Below, in pieces: positions 39,425-48,213 of a DNA stretch of 64,000 nt (position 1 is the first letter of the stretch; each line of letters starts with the position of its first letter). The notes beneath the pieces are model-generated. The model saw only the letters and a list, made by a program, of their open reading frames with translations, was not told the origin of the DNA and did no database searches. A program made the translations under genes and the position numbers. The stretch lies in assembly GCF_003752585.1 (NCBI RefSeq), contig NZ_RKHR01000003.1:744001-808000 (forward strand), written 5' to 3'. Source of the stretch: Sinobacterium caligoides. GTDB lineage: Bacteria; Pseudomonadota; Gammaproteobacteria; Pseudomonadales; Sinobacteriaceae.

Positions 39425-39958
39425 ATGAGTGACACTGATTTTTTATTAGTCGATGATGACAGCGCCTTCAGCCAAACAATGCTACGCGCGCTGACGCGTA
39501 AGGGCCATACAGCCAATTGCTGCCACAACGCCAAAGAGTGCTTAGCAATGCTGACAGAGAAACGATATCGCTACCTTCTGCTAGACCTCAAGCTTGGTGA
39601 CGACTCGGGGCTACAGCTCATCGAACCTATACTGGAGATAAACCCTGATATTCTTATCGTGGTATTAACCGGATACTCTTCTATCGCAACTGCAGTACAA
39701 GCAATCAAGCTAGGCGCTCACAACTATCTTTGCAAACCAACCGGTAGCAACGACATCCTAAATGCCTTCCTCGGCACAGAACCCCAAACAACCCCGTTAG
39801 ACCACAGCCACCCCACCTCTGTTGATCGATTACAATGGGAGCAGATCCAACGAGTACTGCAGGACAACGGCGGCAACATATCTGCAACAGCTCGCTTACT
39901 TGGCATGCACCGCCGTACGCTACAACGACGATTAGCCAAGCACCCTGTCAAACAATAA
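39425..39958 (+). CDS. prrA: Response regulator, RegA/PrrA/RoxR type
   Basis: 177 residues. The receiver domain (about 4-118) has acidic pocket D10-D12, phospho-acceptor Asp54 in LLLDLKLGDDSG, and lysine in NYLCKPT. A short linker leads to the highly conserved Fis-like helix-turn-helix DNGGNISATARLLGMHRRTL and QRRLAKHPVK near the C-terminus, the hallmark of RegA. Members activate or repress respiratory, carbon and nitrogen genes according to redox state. It starts 4 bases after prrB. No target operon is adjacent. Confidence 0.93.
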   Translation: MSDTDFLLVDDDSAFSQTMLRALTRKGHTANCCHNAKECLAMLTEKRYRYLLLDLKLGDDSGLQLIEPILEINPDILIVVLTGYSSIATAVQAIKLGAHNYLCKPTGSNDILNAFLGTEPQTTPLDHSHPTSVDRLQWEQIQRVLQDNGGNISATARLLGMHRRTLQRRLAKHPVKQ

Positions 39959-40109
39959 CGACCGTTTACATGACGCTCTCGTAAAGGGCTAGCCGACAGC
40001 CAACTTGACTACTAGACTCCGCCAAAGGACAATTAAAAACTAACAACAATAACACCAGTCACGCTGTTAGCGATCCTATATCGTCTCTATTGTGACCAAT
40101 AGGATGCCA

Positions 40110-41528
40110 ATGCTCATAATCCCCGCTGAAAAACGTCTCGACTGGCAGCACCCACCTGTTGTCTTACTCATTATCATCGCCATTAATTTTATCGTTTTCT
40201 TTGGCCTCCAGAGTGATGACAACAAATATTATCAAGCTGCCTTTGATCTCTACCTAGAGCACGACCTACAAACCATAGAAAGCCCTATCTACGAACAATA
40301 TTTGCGCCTAGAGCGCCCTGATCACTGGCAACAAATACAACCCTACCAACAAGTCGATAAAGAGCAGCTTGTTGCTGAGATGATTTTTGATCGACGTTTC
40401 TATGACTTTAGCATCAAACAAGGTGACCATATCTTTGCCAGGTCGGCACTACTTCAATGGCAGGAAGTACGCCCTGAGGTCAATGCATTAATAGACCAAG
40501 CCTTTAGCTCACGCTTCCACCTTGCACCAAGCGATATCAATATTGTCAGCCTAATTAGTCATCAATTTCTTCACGCGGACCTCTCTCATTTATTAGGCAA
40601 CATGGTCTTACTGTTATTACTAGGCTTTGCCGTAGAAGCGAGCCTAGGTCACGGCCGATTCCTGTTGTTCTACCTACTTTCCGGCTTAGGTGGCGGCCTA
40701 TTTTTTGCCTTCTTTGAACGCTGGAGCGGTAGCGATAATAATGGCCTTATTGGCGCTTCCGGCGCCATATCCGGCGTAATGGCTATCTATGTCTCTATGT
40801 ACCGACTACAAAAGATAGAGTTTTTCTACTGGTTTTTTATCTTTGTCGGCTACTTCCGTGCTCCTGCACTTGTTATACTGCCACTCTATATCGGTAACGA
40901 AGTTTACTCGCTGCTGACTACCGATAACCACGTTGCCTATACCGCCCATATTGGCGGTTTCATTAGCGGGGCAGCGCTAATCTGGCTTACTTTTCTACGG
41001 CAGCCTGATGCACTAGACGAAGATTACTTACAAGCAGAGCAACCACAAGCCCCTTACGCCATCGCACTAGATAAACTCTACTGCTACATTGCCGATTTTC
41101 AGTTCAGCCGTGCCGAGAACTATGCCGCCGAGCTGCTAACGCAATATAATCATATTGAACTTAAACAGATTTACTACCAGCTACTGAAAACTGCCCCCAG
41201 TGAAAAGCGCCTGCCAATTGCACTGCAAATCATCTGTGAAAAAAACCAACACCATGCAGTCATTAAGCAACAGCTGCAAGTTTGGCTGCACGATAAAAGC
41301 GCCTTACAAGAGCACATTGATCAGCATAGCCTTATCCTCTTCGCTATACGCTTAGTTGATATAGAGGAGACGACTACCGCAGAAAAACTGCTCGCCGAAC
41401 AGCTCAACACTGGCAACCAAGACCCTATGTTAGCAAAGCTCGCTAGAAAATTAAGCAATCACTATAGGCAGCTACAACACCCGAAAAAACAGCAGTATTT
41501 CGACAGCATCGCCACCTCACTCCTATAA
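40110..41528 (+). CDS. Rhomboid family intramembrane serine protease with long tail
   Basis: About 472 residues. One N-terminal transmembrane helix (about 16-34) is followed by a polar stretch of roughly 110 residues, then the rhomboid core with SHQFLHADLSHLLGNMVLLL. The catalytic Ser217 is in GASGAISG and His280 in AHIGG, so the active site is intact. A soluble helical tail of about 155 residues (from 315) has no recognised domain. ATG 40110 has AGGA 5 bases upstream; GTG 40092 and ATG 40104 are alternatives. It is followed 30 bases later by a zinc-finger/TPR membrane protein, probably cotranscribed. Confidence 0.85.
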   Translation: MLIIPAEKRLDWQHPPVVLLIIIAINFIVFFGLQSDDNKYYQAAFDLYLEHDLQTIESPIYEQYLRLERPDHWQQIQPYQQVDKEQLVAEMIFDRRFYDFSIKQGDHIFARSALLQWQEVRPEVNALIDQAFSSRFHLAPSDINIVSLISHQFLHADLSHLLGNMVLLLLLGFAVEASLGHGRFLLFYLLSGLGGGLFFAFFERWSGSDNNGLIGASGAISGVMAIYVSMYRLQKIEFFYWFFIFVGYFRAPALVILPLYIGNEVYSLLTTDNHVAYTAHIGGFISGAALIWLTFLRQPDALDEDYLQAEQPQAPYAIALDKLYCYIADFQFSRAENYAAELLTQYNHIELKQIYYQLLKTAPSEKRLPIALQIICEKNQHHAVIKQQLQVWLHDKSALQEHIDQHSLILFAIRLVDIEETTTAEKLLAEQLNTGNQDPMLAKLARKLSNHYRQLQHPKKQQYFDSIATSLL

Positions 41529-41558
41529 CGAAAGCAGCGAATAAGAGCAGCCTTAAAT

Positions 41559-42911
41559 ATGAATAAGCATTGTAAGTACCACCCGTTGGATCACGCCGCC
41601 TTCTACTGCCCACGCTGCGAGATCAATACTTGCAGCCAGTGCAGCAAAGAAAATCTACAATTAGCCGATGATAGCTGCCAGTGCTTCAACTGTAATGGCA
41701 GTCTCGATGTCATCTCTGACAGCAGCACAATTACGCCTTTCTGGCGTCAACTCGAACCCGCCTTTCTTTATCCGGCAAACAAACAGGCCGTTGCCGTCAT
41801 GGTATTATCCGCACTTACGGCCCTAACACTTTTCTTTCTACCATTTTTAGCAATTTTCTCCATCATTCTAATCACCAAATACAGCTTCAGTTGCCTAGAA
41901 TCCACTGCCAACGGAAAGATGACTGCTCCCAGTCTTAATGAAGCCTACCAAGGTGTACCGCTATTTCTCAAGTTACTTGCAATGTCTATTATTACTTGCA
42001 TGGCCATTTATTTTACTGGTCAGTATATCGGTCTGAGAACAGCTATTTTTATTCTTTTCTTCAGCGTAGTAACTCTTCCTGCCAGTATAATTATTCTCGC
42101 GATAGAGAACGATATCCGTGAGGCTATTAACCCTCTACGACTATTGCAGGTAATGACAGCAATTGGCGCGCCGTATGGCCTACTACTTATCATTGCAGCC
42201 ATATTAAGTAGCTCAATCGGCATCATAAACTTCCTCATTGGCGATAGCTTCACCGGCATTAACTTCTTTCTGCAGGTCCTTGTTTCCAATTATTACACCA
42301 TCGTTTTCTTTCACCTACTTGGTTACGTCGTCTTTCAGTACCAAGAAGAACTCGGCCATCACACCGAAACAGGACACCATAAGCCCGCTAAACGCCCAGC
42401 AGCCATCCTCGACAAGATGCAGGCGGAGATACACCTGAAAGAGGGCCGTTATGAGCAAGCAATAGCCCTTTACCAAAAAAACATTACCAGCAATCCGCAA
42501 AATTATGAGCTGCATGATAATTACTTTAGGCTTTTAATAGCGTTAAAAGAACAGAAGAAAATCGAAAGCTTCGCCGATCGCTTCCTACAGCTACTGCTTG
42601 ACCGCGGCCAGCGCTATCAGCTGGGCAGCACTCTCCAACAACTCAATGAGCACTGCTCGAATTACCGTCCACAAAGTGCCGAACTACGATTGACCGTTGC
42701 TCAACTACAATTCGATAAAGGCGACTTTAAAGGCGCCGTAAATATGCTCAACGGCTACCACAAGGACTTTCCAAAACACCCCAGCATCGCCAAGGCCTAC
42801 ACGTTGATGGCCAAAACCATGTTGCAACTACCAAATATGAAGACACAAGCAGGTCGCTATATTCAGTATGCCAACCGCATCATCACGACCAACAATACAA
42901 TTAAGAGCTAA
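41559..42911 (+). CDS. Membrane protein with N-terminal B-box-like zinc finger and C-terminal TPR repeats
   Basis: 450 residues. The N-terminus (about 5-46) is a cysteine/histidine cluster: C5, H8, C17, C20, C25, C28, C41, C43 and C46, in the CxxHP...CxxC...CxxC order of B-box-like fingers. About five to six hydrophobic helices fill residues 75-265. The C-terminal part (about 285-450) has TPR-like pairs, such as EIHLKEGRYEQAIALYQKN. I do not know the function. Its position directly after the rhomboid protease suggests a partner, adaptor or substrate. The gene converges on ktrB. Confidence 0.75.
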   Translation: MNKHCKYHPLDHAAFYCPRCEINTCSQCSKENLQLADDSCQCFNCNGSLDVISDSSTITPFWRQLEPAFLYPANKQAVAVMVLSALTALTLFFLPFLAIFSIILITKYSFSCLESTANGKMTAPSLNEAYQGVPLFLKLLAMSIITCMAIYFTGQYIGLRTAIFILFFSVVTLPASIIILAIENDIREAINPLRLLQVMTAIGAPYGLLLIIAAILSSSIGIINFLIGDSFTGINFFLQVLVSNYYTIVFFHLLGYVVFQYQEELGHHTETGHHKPAKRPAAILDKMQAEIHLKEGRYEQAIALYQKNITSNPQNYELHDNYFRLLIALKEQKKIESFADRFLQLLLDRGQRYQLGSTLQQLNEHCSNYRPQSAELRLTVAQLQFDKGDFKGAVNMLNGYHKDFPKHPSIAKAYTLMAKTMLQLPNMKTQAGRYIQYANRIITTNNTIKS

Positions 42912-42964
42912 ATTTGAGTATTAAATAACCATAACTGTGACTCTATCGGCTGGTGGGTAATTAT

Positions 42965-44320
42965 TTAACCGGTATTAATCTCTTCGTCAGGATAACGAAG
43001 TTTCGTCGTCTTAGGTGCTGTCATTAAAAATACTAATGTTAGCGGCCCTAATCGCCCCACAATCATCACCACAATTAAGACAAATTTACCGGTATCTGAC
43101 AGCGTGCTTGTAAGACCTGCACTCACCCCTGTTGTGGCAAAGGCTGATACAGTTTCAAACATCACGACTAAAAATGGGGCCTGCTCAGTAATTAATAAGA
43201 TAAACATCGCCAATAGAAGAAACATAGCACTAATTGTCACTATCGCTAATGAGCGCCATAAAACTTGCTTAGGAAGCGTTCGCCCAAAGACCACCACATC
43301 TTTTCGTCGCCCCAGAAAAGCTTTCGTTGCCAGCGCAACGGTAACAAACGTTGTCACCTTGATTCCGCCCCCTGTCGATGTTGTACCTGCACCGATAAAC
43401 ATCAAGCACATCATCACCAACATCGAGGCATTACTTAACGCACTAATCTCAACCGTATTAAAACCAGCCGTTCTTGCCGTGGCCGATTGAAAAAAAGCTG
43501 CTAGCAGTTTATCGCTATGCTCCAGCCCCCCAAGGGTGTTTGGATTGTGTGACTCGAGGAAGAAGAATAGGAACATACCAATTAATAGCAAAAAAAACGT
43601 ACCGACCAACATCAATTTTGAATGCAGCTTCAACGAGCTAAAATTCTTAACCTTAATAATATCGAGGACAACAACAAAACCTAAGCCGCCAATAATAAAG
43701 AGCGAAGCTGCCGTCAAGACAACAAGAGGATCCCCCACGTAGTGACTCAAACTGTCAGAAAAGAGTGAAAACCCAGCATTGTTGAACGCGGATACTGCGT
43801 GAAAAAAACTGATAAATAAACCGCGCTGCCAGCCAAACTCAGGCACCCAACGAATTGCAAATAGTAACGTTCCTATTAATTCAGCCAGAAGTGCGAAGAA
43901 AATTATTCGCTTCACCAGCGTTTGCATATTCATCGGTTTGGTCTGACCTAACTCCTCACGAACCAGTAAACTTTGACGCAACGTCACGCGTAAACGCAGC
44001 ATATGCAACAATACTATTGAAATGGTCATTTGGCCTAGGCCACCGATCTGAATCAATACCAACAAGATACACTGGCCCAGTACCGTGAAATGCGTTCCAG
44101 TATCGACCACTCCCAGCCCAGTTACGCTGATTGCCGAGGTTGCCGTAAATAGAGCATCGATAAAAGATAGGCCCGTCACCGAATCAAGAGGATGCATCAA
44201 CAATAACGAAGCCGGCAGCAAGATCGCCAGAAAACTCAATACGATGACCAGTGGCTCCGACAGCCTTTTACTGTTGTTTTTCTGTAGCGTATAGGTTCGC
44301 TTCTCGCCACTAGGCAACAT
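42965..44320 (-). CDS. ktrB: Potassium uptake protein KtrB (TrkH family)
   Basis: 451 residues with the four M1-P-M2 repeats of the TrkH/KtrB superfamily. Selectivity-filter turns are seen at SAISVTGLGV near 87, AFNNAGFSLF near 180, ATARTAGFNTV near 282 and SAFATTGVSAG near 388. The length and the adjacent 217-residue KtrA mark it as KtrB rather than TrkH. It imports K+, often coupled to Na+ in marine bacteria. It follows ktrA by 2 bases. Confidence 0.93.
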   Translation of the reverse strand: MLPSGEKRTYTLQKNNSKRLSEPLVIVLSFLAILLPASLLLMHPLDSVTGLSFIDALFTATSAISVTGLGVVDTGTHFTVLGQCILLVLIQIGGLGQMTISIVLLHMLRLRVTLRQSLLVREELGQTKPMNMQTLVKRIIFFALLAELIGTLLFAIRWVPEFGWQRGLFISFFHAVSAFNNAGFSLFSDSLSHYVGDPLVVLTAASLFIIGGLGFVVVLDIIKVKNFSSLKLHSKLMLVGTFFLLLIGMFLFFFLESHNPNTLGGLEHSDKLLAAFFQSATARTAGFNTVEISALSNASMLVMMCLMFIGAGTTSTGGGIKVTTFVTVALATKAFLGRRKDVVVFGRTLPKQVLWRSLAIVTISAMFLLLAMFILLITEQAPFLVVMFETVSAFATTGVSAGLTSTLSDTGKFVLIVVMIVGRLGPLTLVFLMTAPKTTKLRYPDEEINTG

Positions 44321-44322
44321 AG

Positions 44323-44976
44323 TTAAAGCGCCTTCAACTGGAGGTCGAGCACGTGCTTGTTCGCAACAAGGATCAGCTCATCACCCGCCAACAACAACGT
44401 CTCTACGTCAGGCTGACTATGGACAAATTCATCACGTTTATGCGCCAACAGCTGCACCCCCTGCTCTACCATCAACTCAAGATCGGCAATGGTTTTACCT
44501 GCATTGACATCAGTAATCGAAAATTCCGCCAACGCCATATCTGCACCCAGCTCTAAGAACTCGTTGACCCTACTGTCAATCATCTTACGAGCAATCTTAA
44601 CGCCCATATCACGCTCAGGTGAAACAATCTTATCAGCACCGATTTTTTCAAGAATTTTGGCATGGAAACGATTCTTTGCTTTGACCCAAACGTTCTCTAT
44701 TCCTGCTTCTTTGAGCACTAGCGTTGTAAGAATACTAGCATTGATATCATCACCAATAGCCACGAACACAACATCAAAGCGCTCAAGCTCAAGCTCACTC
44801 ACCGCCTCTTCATCAGAGGCATCTGACAAAACCACATGTGAAACCATATCGATTACCAATCGTAATCGATCTTCATCAACATCAATCGCCAGGACTTCAA
44901 CGCCGTGAGCGTTCAGCTCCTCACAAAGTGCAACGCCAAAGCGGCCAAGACCAATTACAGCAAACTGAGTGTTCAT
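44323..44976 (-). CDS. ktrA: Potassium uptake regulatory subunit KtrA (TrkA-N/RCK)
   Basis: 217 residues. The N-terminal Rossmann (RCK_N) domain has GLGRFG at about 8-13 and the acidic residue of AIDVDEDRL near 35. The C-terminal RCK_C domain covers about 135-217. It forms an octameric ring under KtrB and gates the channel in response to ATP/ADP and c-di-AMP or NAD-type ligands, depending on species. It is the first gene of a two-gene unit with ktrB. Confidence 0.94.
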   Translation of the reverse strand: MNTQFAVIGLGRFGVALCEELNAHGVEVLAIDVDEDRLRLVIDMVSHVVLSDASDEEAVSELELERFDVVFVAIGDDINASILTTLVLKEAGIENVWVKAKNRFHAKILEKIGADKIVSPERDMGVKIARKMIDSRVNEFLELGADMALAEFSITDVNAGKTIADLELMVEQGVQLLAHKRDEFVHSQPDVETLLLAGDELILVANKHVLDLQLKAL

Positions 44977-45245
44977 AATATTTCACATCCAATAGCGGTA
45001 GTCGTAACAAGCCGCTCTTATCATTTAGATAGCATAGGGAAGCTTTTTAAGCTCTTTATGGAAAATAACAAGACTATCGGGCACTTCTGATGACTTGCAT
45101 CAACCATAGAAACTCATAACGACGGCATATTAACAATTATCTTCGCAAAAGACTTTAACCAGTCGTAACAAAGTACACTTATACACAAGCTACACTACAA
45201 CAACTTCTTAGAACTGCCAAAGATCAACAAAAGGATGAAGCAACA

Positions 45246-45413
45246 ATGAAGAAACTACTATTATTACTCGCCACCCTATCATTCATTACCGCCTGTACGC
45301 CCGAAGTCGGTAGCGACAAATGGTGCAAAAGTGTCGAAGCTAAGAGCAAAGGAGAGGTCACCGCTAATGAGGCCAGTGATTATGCCAAACATTGCCTCGT
45401 CCGTAACGACTAA
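45246..45413 (+). CDS. Small DUF3012 family lipoprotein
   Basis: 55 residues, with GGATGA about 7-12 bases upstream of the ATG. The signal peptide MKKLLLLLATLSFITAC ends at the lipidated Cys17. The mature part, TPEVGSDKWCKSVEAKSKGE and then VTANEASDYAKHC, matches the DUF3012 pattern with two further cysteines (27 and 50) that could form a disulfide. The function is unknown; the family is found in marine gammaproteobacteria. It is a lone gene followed by a strong terminator shared with rubredoxin. Confidence 0.85.
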   Translation: MKKLLLLLATLSFITACTPEVGSDKWCKSVEAKSKGEVTANEASDYAKHCLVRND

Positions 45414-45443
45414 ACAACGTAGAAGCTGATATTAACAGAGACA

Positions 45444-45468
45444 AAAAAGGCGCTATACGCGCCTTTTT
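45444..45468. terminator. Bidirectional terminator between the DUF3012 lipoprotein and rubredoxin
   Basis: Perfect 10-bp stem AAAAAGGCGC/GCGCCTTTTT with a 5-base loop and T runs in both directions, between two converging genes. Confidence 0.9.
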
Positions 45469-45492
45469 AATACCAAATATAACGAGGAGTCA

Positions 45493-45660
45493 TTACATCA
45501 CATCGAAATCATACTTACTGATGCCGCAATCAGGACACTCCCAATCCTCGGGTACGTCTTCCCACTTTGTTCCCGCTTCGATGCCTTCGTCGGGCAGGCC
45601 GAGCTCTTCATCATAAATAAAGCCACAGATAACGCACTCGTACTTCTTAAAATCGCTCAT
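45493..45660 (-). CDS. Rubredoxin
   Basis: 55 residues from ATG 45660, the classical size, with GGGAGAG just upstream. A longer reading adds ten residues without family support. Four iron-ligand cysteines occur in CVICGF near 9-12 and CPDCGI near 42-45, with the acidic [17 protein letters not shown] loop between. It is a one-electron carrier for alkane hydroxylase, oxygen/superoxide reductases or similar partners; no such partner gene is adjacent. Confidence 0.95.
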   Translation of the reverse strand: MSDFKKYECVICGFIYDEELGLPDEGIEAGTKWEDVPEDWECPDCGISKYDFDVM

Positions 45661-45811
45661 TACTCTCTCCCAAGAAACCTGGATTCCCAACTTTGTGGTT
45701 TATCCTATTTGATCATGCGCCAATGCTAGCACGGGTCTTTTGTTAGGCGTAGCCAAACATGAAAAAAGTTACTGTGAAAATCACCTTTATTCTCTCCTCA
45801 AAACCACATGC

Positions 45812-46600
45812 TCAAAGCCTTCCACCCTGCTTGATCAAGTAACTGCCATCCCTCTGCTGCGGCGCTAAAAGCGACAACACCTCGATTGCAGAAGGGTCTA
45901 ACCGGTTAGTCGGCCTTAGGTTCAAGTTAACCTGATAGCTGCCAGACTGCGCCAAAGAAACGGTGCCACTAACAGCCAAGTTAGCCTGCAAGTCTTTGAT
46001 ATCAGCTTTTATCCCTTCGTTGAGATTATGTACATCAGCATGATAATCCCCGAGAAGGACATAACTCCCTTGATCGACACTCAAGCCTCGCCACCATAGT
46101 TGCGCCTCAAGCGACAGCAAGTTATTCGTCGACAAGTCGACTTCCGCATGATCAACCTTTGCCTCCAAAGCGCCGCCTAATAACGGCAACATAGGAAACA
46201 GTCGCCCAAGTAGCGGTGCTGGAAGCTGAATATCTGCCCGTTTTAACACCAAACTTGCAGAACTTAACTGCGCCACGACATTAAGCTTCTGCGCCTTATA
46301 ATGGCTCTGTGCAGCAATATCGATACGCCCTAAAAGCAAAGGTAGTGCTTCTAACTGCCAATCAACTTCACCCAACTGCCAATACTCTCCTCCCTCTATC
46401 GGCAGTGCCAACTGATCCGCATGGCCGCGCCACAAAGTCCCCCCTACACCTACTGCATACAGCGGCACACCAGCTAACTTGGCAGCACTAAAGACAAGCT
46501 TTGCTGGCGCTTTAATGATTAACAAAAGAAAAAATAAAGCCATCAGCAATACAGCTATAATGACTTTATGCTTACGTTTCAACAGCGGCAAATCTGACAT
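45812..46600 (-). CDS. gspN: Type II secretion system protein N (GspN)
   Basis: 262 residues. A short cytoplasmic N-terminus and one transmembrane helix (about 13-31) precede a periplasmic beta-rich domain. The GGTLWRGHA motif near 53-61 and the later GRIDIA and LNLRP strands match the GspN family (PF01203). GspN is a non-essential inner-membrane component of some type II secretion systems. Here it stands apart from any gspC-M cluster, between rubredoxin and pdxH. Confidence 0.82.
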   Translation of the reverse strand: MSDLPLLKRKHKVIIAVLLMALFFLLLIIKAPAKLVFSAAKLAGVPLYAVGVGGTLWRGHADQLALPIEGGEYWQLGEVDWQLEALPLLLGRIDIAAQSHYKAQKLNVVAQLSSASLVLKRADIQLPAPLLGRLFPMLPLLGGALEAKVDHAEVDLSTNNLLSLEAQLWWRGLSVDQGSYVLLGDYHADVHNLNEGIKADIKDLQANLAVSGTVSLAQSGSYQVNLNLRPTNRLDPSAIEVLSLLAPQQRDGSYLIKQGGRL

Positions 46601-46689
46601 CTCATACTACTTTTTTATATTCAAAGGGAATATCAAGACCGCTATGCGATATACATAGGTGCTTTCAATTATTATTCGGGAACTCTACT

Positions 46690-47328
46690 CTAGGGCTGTA
46701 AGCGCTCAACATTCCACGCCCCCTCATTGTCACGCAAATATTCAAAACGGTCATGTAATCGCTGGGCTCCACCCGCCCAGAATTCTACCCGTTCCGGCAC
46801 AACACGAAAACCTCCCCAAAACTTTGGTAAACTAAGGTCCTGCTGAGCAAAACGTTGCTTAATCTCCGCAAACTTCCCCATCAGTAACTCTCGTGAGCCA
46901 ATAGGGCTGCTCTGCTTAGAGACCCAGGCGGCCAACTGACTGTCACGCGGACGTGTCACAAAGTACGCCAGCGCCTCTTTAGTGCTCACTCGTTCTGCGC
47001 GACCTGATATCATCACTTGTCGCTCCATAGTCAACCAGGGAAAAATTAATGAGACACGATTATTATCGGCAATTTGCTTCGCCTTATTACTCTCTAAGTT
47101 GGTATAAAAGACAAAGCCTGAACTATCAAACTGCTTCAACAACACTGTACGCTGGCTCGGCTGACCAGTGGCATCGACCGTTGCCAGCATCATCGCAGTG
47201 GGGTCTTTAATCCCATGGTCTTTCGCCTCTTGCAGCCAGTGTTCAAACTGTTCGACTGGATCAGTAGCGAGTTGTTGACGACTAAGCCCTGAGCGCAAAT
47301 ACTCGCGGCGCTCATTTTTAATATCCAT
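46690..47328 (-). CDS. pdxH: Pyridoxamine 5'-phosphate oxidase
   Basis: 212 residues (E. coli 218). FMN-binding and active-site blocks are present: AMMLATVDATGQPSQRTVLLK near 43-63, FVFYTNLESNKAKQIADN near 70-87 and the C-terminal FWAGGAQRLHDRFEY followed by WNVERLQP. It oxidises pyridoxine or pyridoxamine phosphate to PLP, the cofactor of IscS and ThrC among others. The start codon directly follows the stop of the upstream hydrolase-like gene (TAGATG), so the two are translationally coupled. Confidence 0.96.
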   Translation of the reverse strand: MDIKNERREYLRSGLSRQQLATDPVEQFEHWLQEAKDHGIKDPTAMMLATVDATGQPSQRTVLLKQFDSSGFVFYTNLESNKAKQIADNNRVSLIFPWLTMERQVMISGRAERVSTKEALAYFVTRPRDSQLAAWVSKQSSPIGSRELLMGKFAEIKQRFAQQDLSLPKFWGGFRVVPERVEFWAGGAQRLHDRFEYLRDNEGAWNVERLQP

Positions 47329-48186
47329 CTATGCACTCTCTTGCTGGCCACCAAGGTGAGCCAAAAGCTTCGTAGTAAAACGCTCTGGCATTTGTTCACC
47401 GACCATATGGCCAACTTTCTCAAATGCCTCGTAGTTGAACTCGGCACTAACACCATGATGACAATGCTTGGCCGCTTCAACGCTAAATAGTGGATCTTCT
47501 TCCCCCCACATGTACAGAGTCGGCACCTGTACTTTAGCTATCTCTTGACCTAACTCATCGAGCTGCAGTGTGTGCCAATGCAGAAAAGCTTGAATGGCCT
47601 CGGCACGACCATAACGCGTCAAATACATCTCCGCCGACACTTCGCTTACACCGCTGGCCTGATAATATTCTCGAAGTATTTGTGCATCATTCGCCAGCAG
47701 TCTAACTGAAGCATTATTACTGCAGAAATTCGCAATCTTAGCGAGCATATCGACCTGTGCGCTTGCCTCATCGTCTAGCGCTAGATTGAGCGCCACGGGA
47801 TGAGGCGTAGACACTGCGGTAAACGAATGCAATACATCGGGTTGTGTCGCCGCCAAGTGCCAGCCAATAATAGAGCTCCATCCATGGGTAACTAGGTGAA
47901 ATTTCTCCACCCCCTCATGCTCAGCTAAGGCGAGAATATCGCCAATCATCTCGTCATTACTATAAGCGAGCTGCTGCTCGGGGCGCGCCTGCGGCGACAC
48001 CCCGCGCATATTTGGCGCTAATACCCTGAAGCCCGCTTGTGCGAGTGCCGGTATGTGCTCGCGCCACTGCTGGTTGGTGAGCAAAAAGTTATGCATCATG
48101 ATTACCAGCGGCCGACCTTCGTCGCCCGCCACTAAACACTCAAACCCCATACTGCCGATCGTTATTATATTCTGTTGCAATATCAC
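47329..48186 (-). CDS. Alpha/beta-hydrolase fold protein lacking the usual nucleophile
   Basis: 285 residues resembling epoxide hydrolase/haloalkane dehalogenase proteins in fold and order of motifs. The oxyanion-hole region reads MMHNFLL (residue 33 Asn instead of the usual Gly), and the nucleophile elbow reads VTHGWSS, with Gly102 where Asp or Ser is expected. The acid in MWGEEDPLF and the histidine in EKVGHMVGEQ are kept. A normal hydrolase reaction seems unlikely, so it may be a non-hydrolytic relative. It is cotranscribed with pdxH, with no gap between the genes. Confidence 0.82.
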   Translation of the reverse strand: MILQQNIITIGSMGFECLVAGDEGRPLVIMMHNFLLTNQQWREHIPALAQAGFRVLAPNMRGVSPQARPEQQLAYSNDEMIGDILALAEHEGVEKFHLVTHGWSSIIGWHLAATQPDVLHSFTAVSTPHPVALNLALDDEASAQVDMLAKIANFCSNNASVRLLANDAQILREYYQASGVSEVSAEMYLTRYGRAEAIQAFLHWHTLQLDELGQEIAKVQVPTLYMWGEEDPLFSVEAAKHCHHGVSAEFNYEAFEKVGHMVGEQMPERFTTKLLAHLGGQQESA

Positions 48187-48213
48187 ATCCTCTGTTAACT
48201 TAGCCCAAATAAC

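Noticed and set aside
44489-44908. Plus-strand open frame of 139 codons
   Set aside because: Antisense to ktrA; the serine-rich product mirrors the complementary codons of the real gene.
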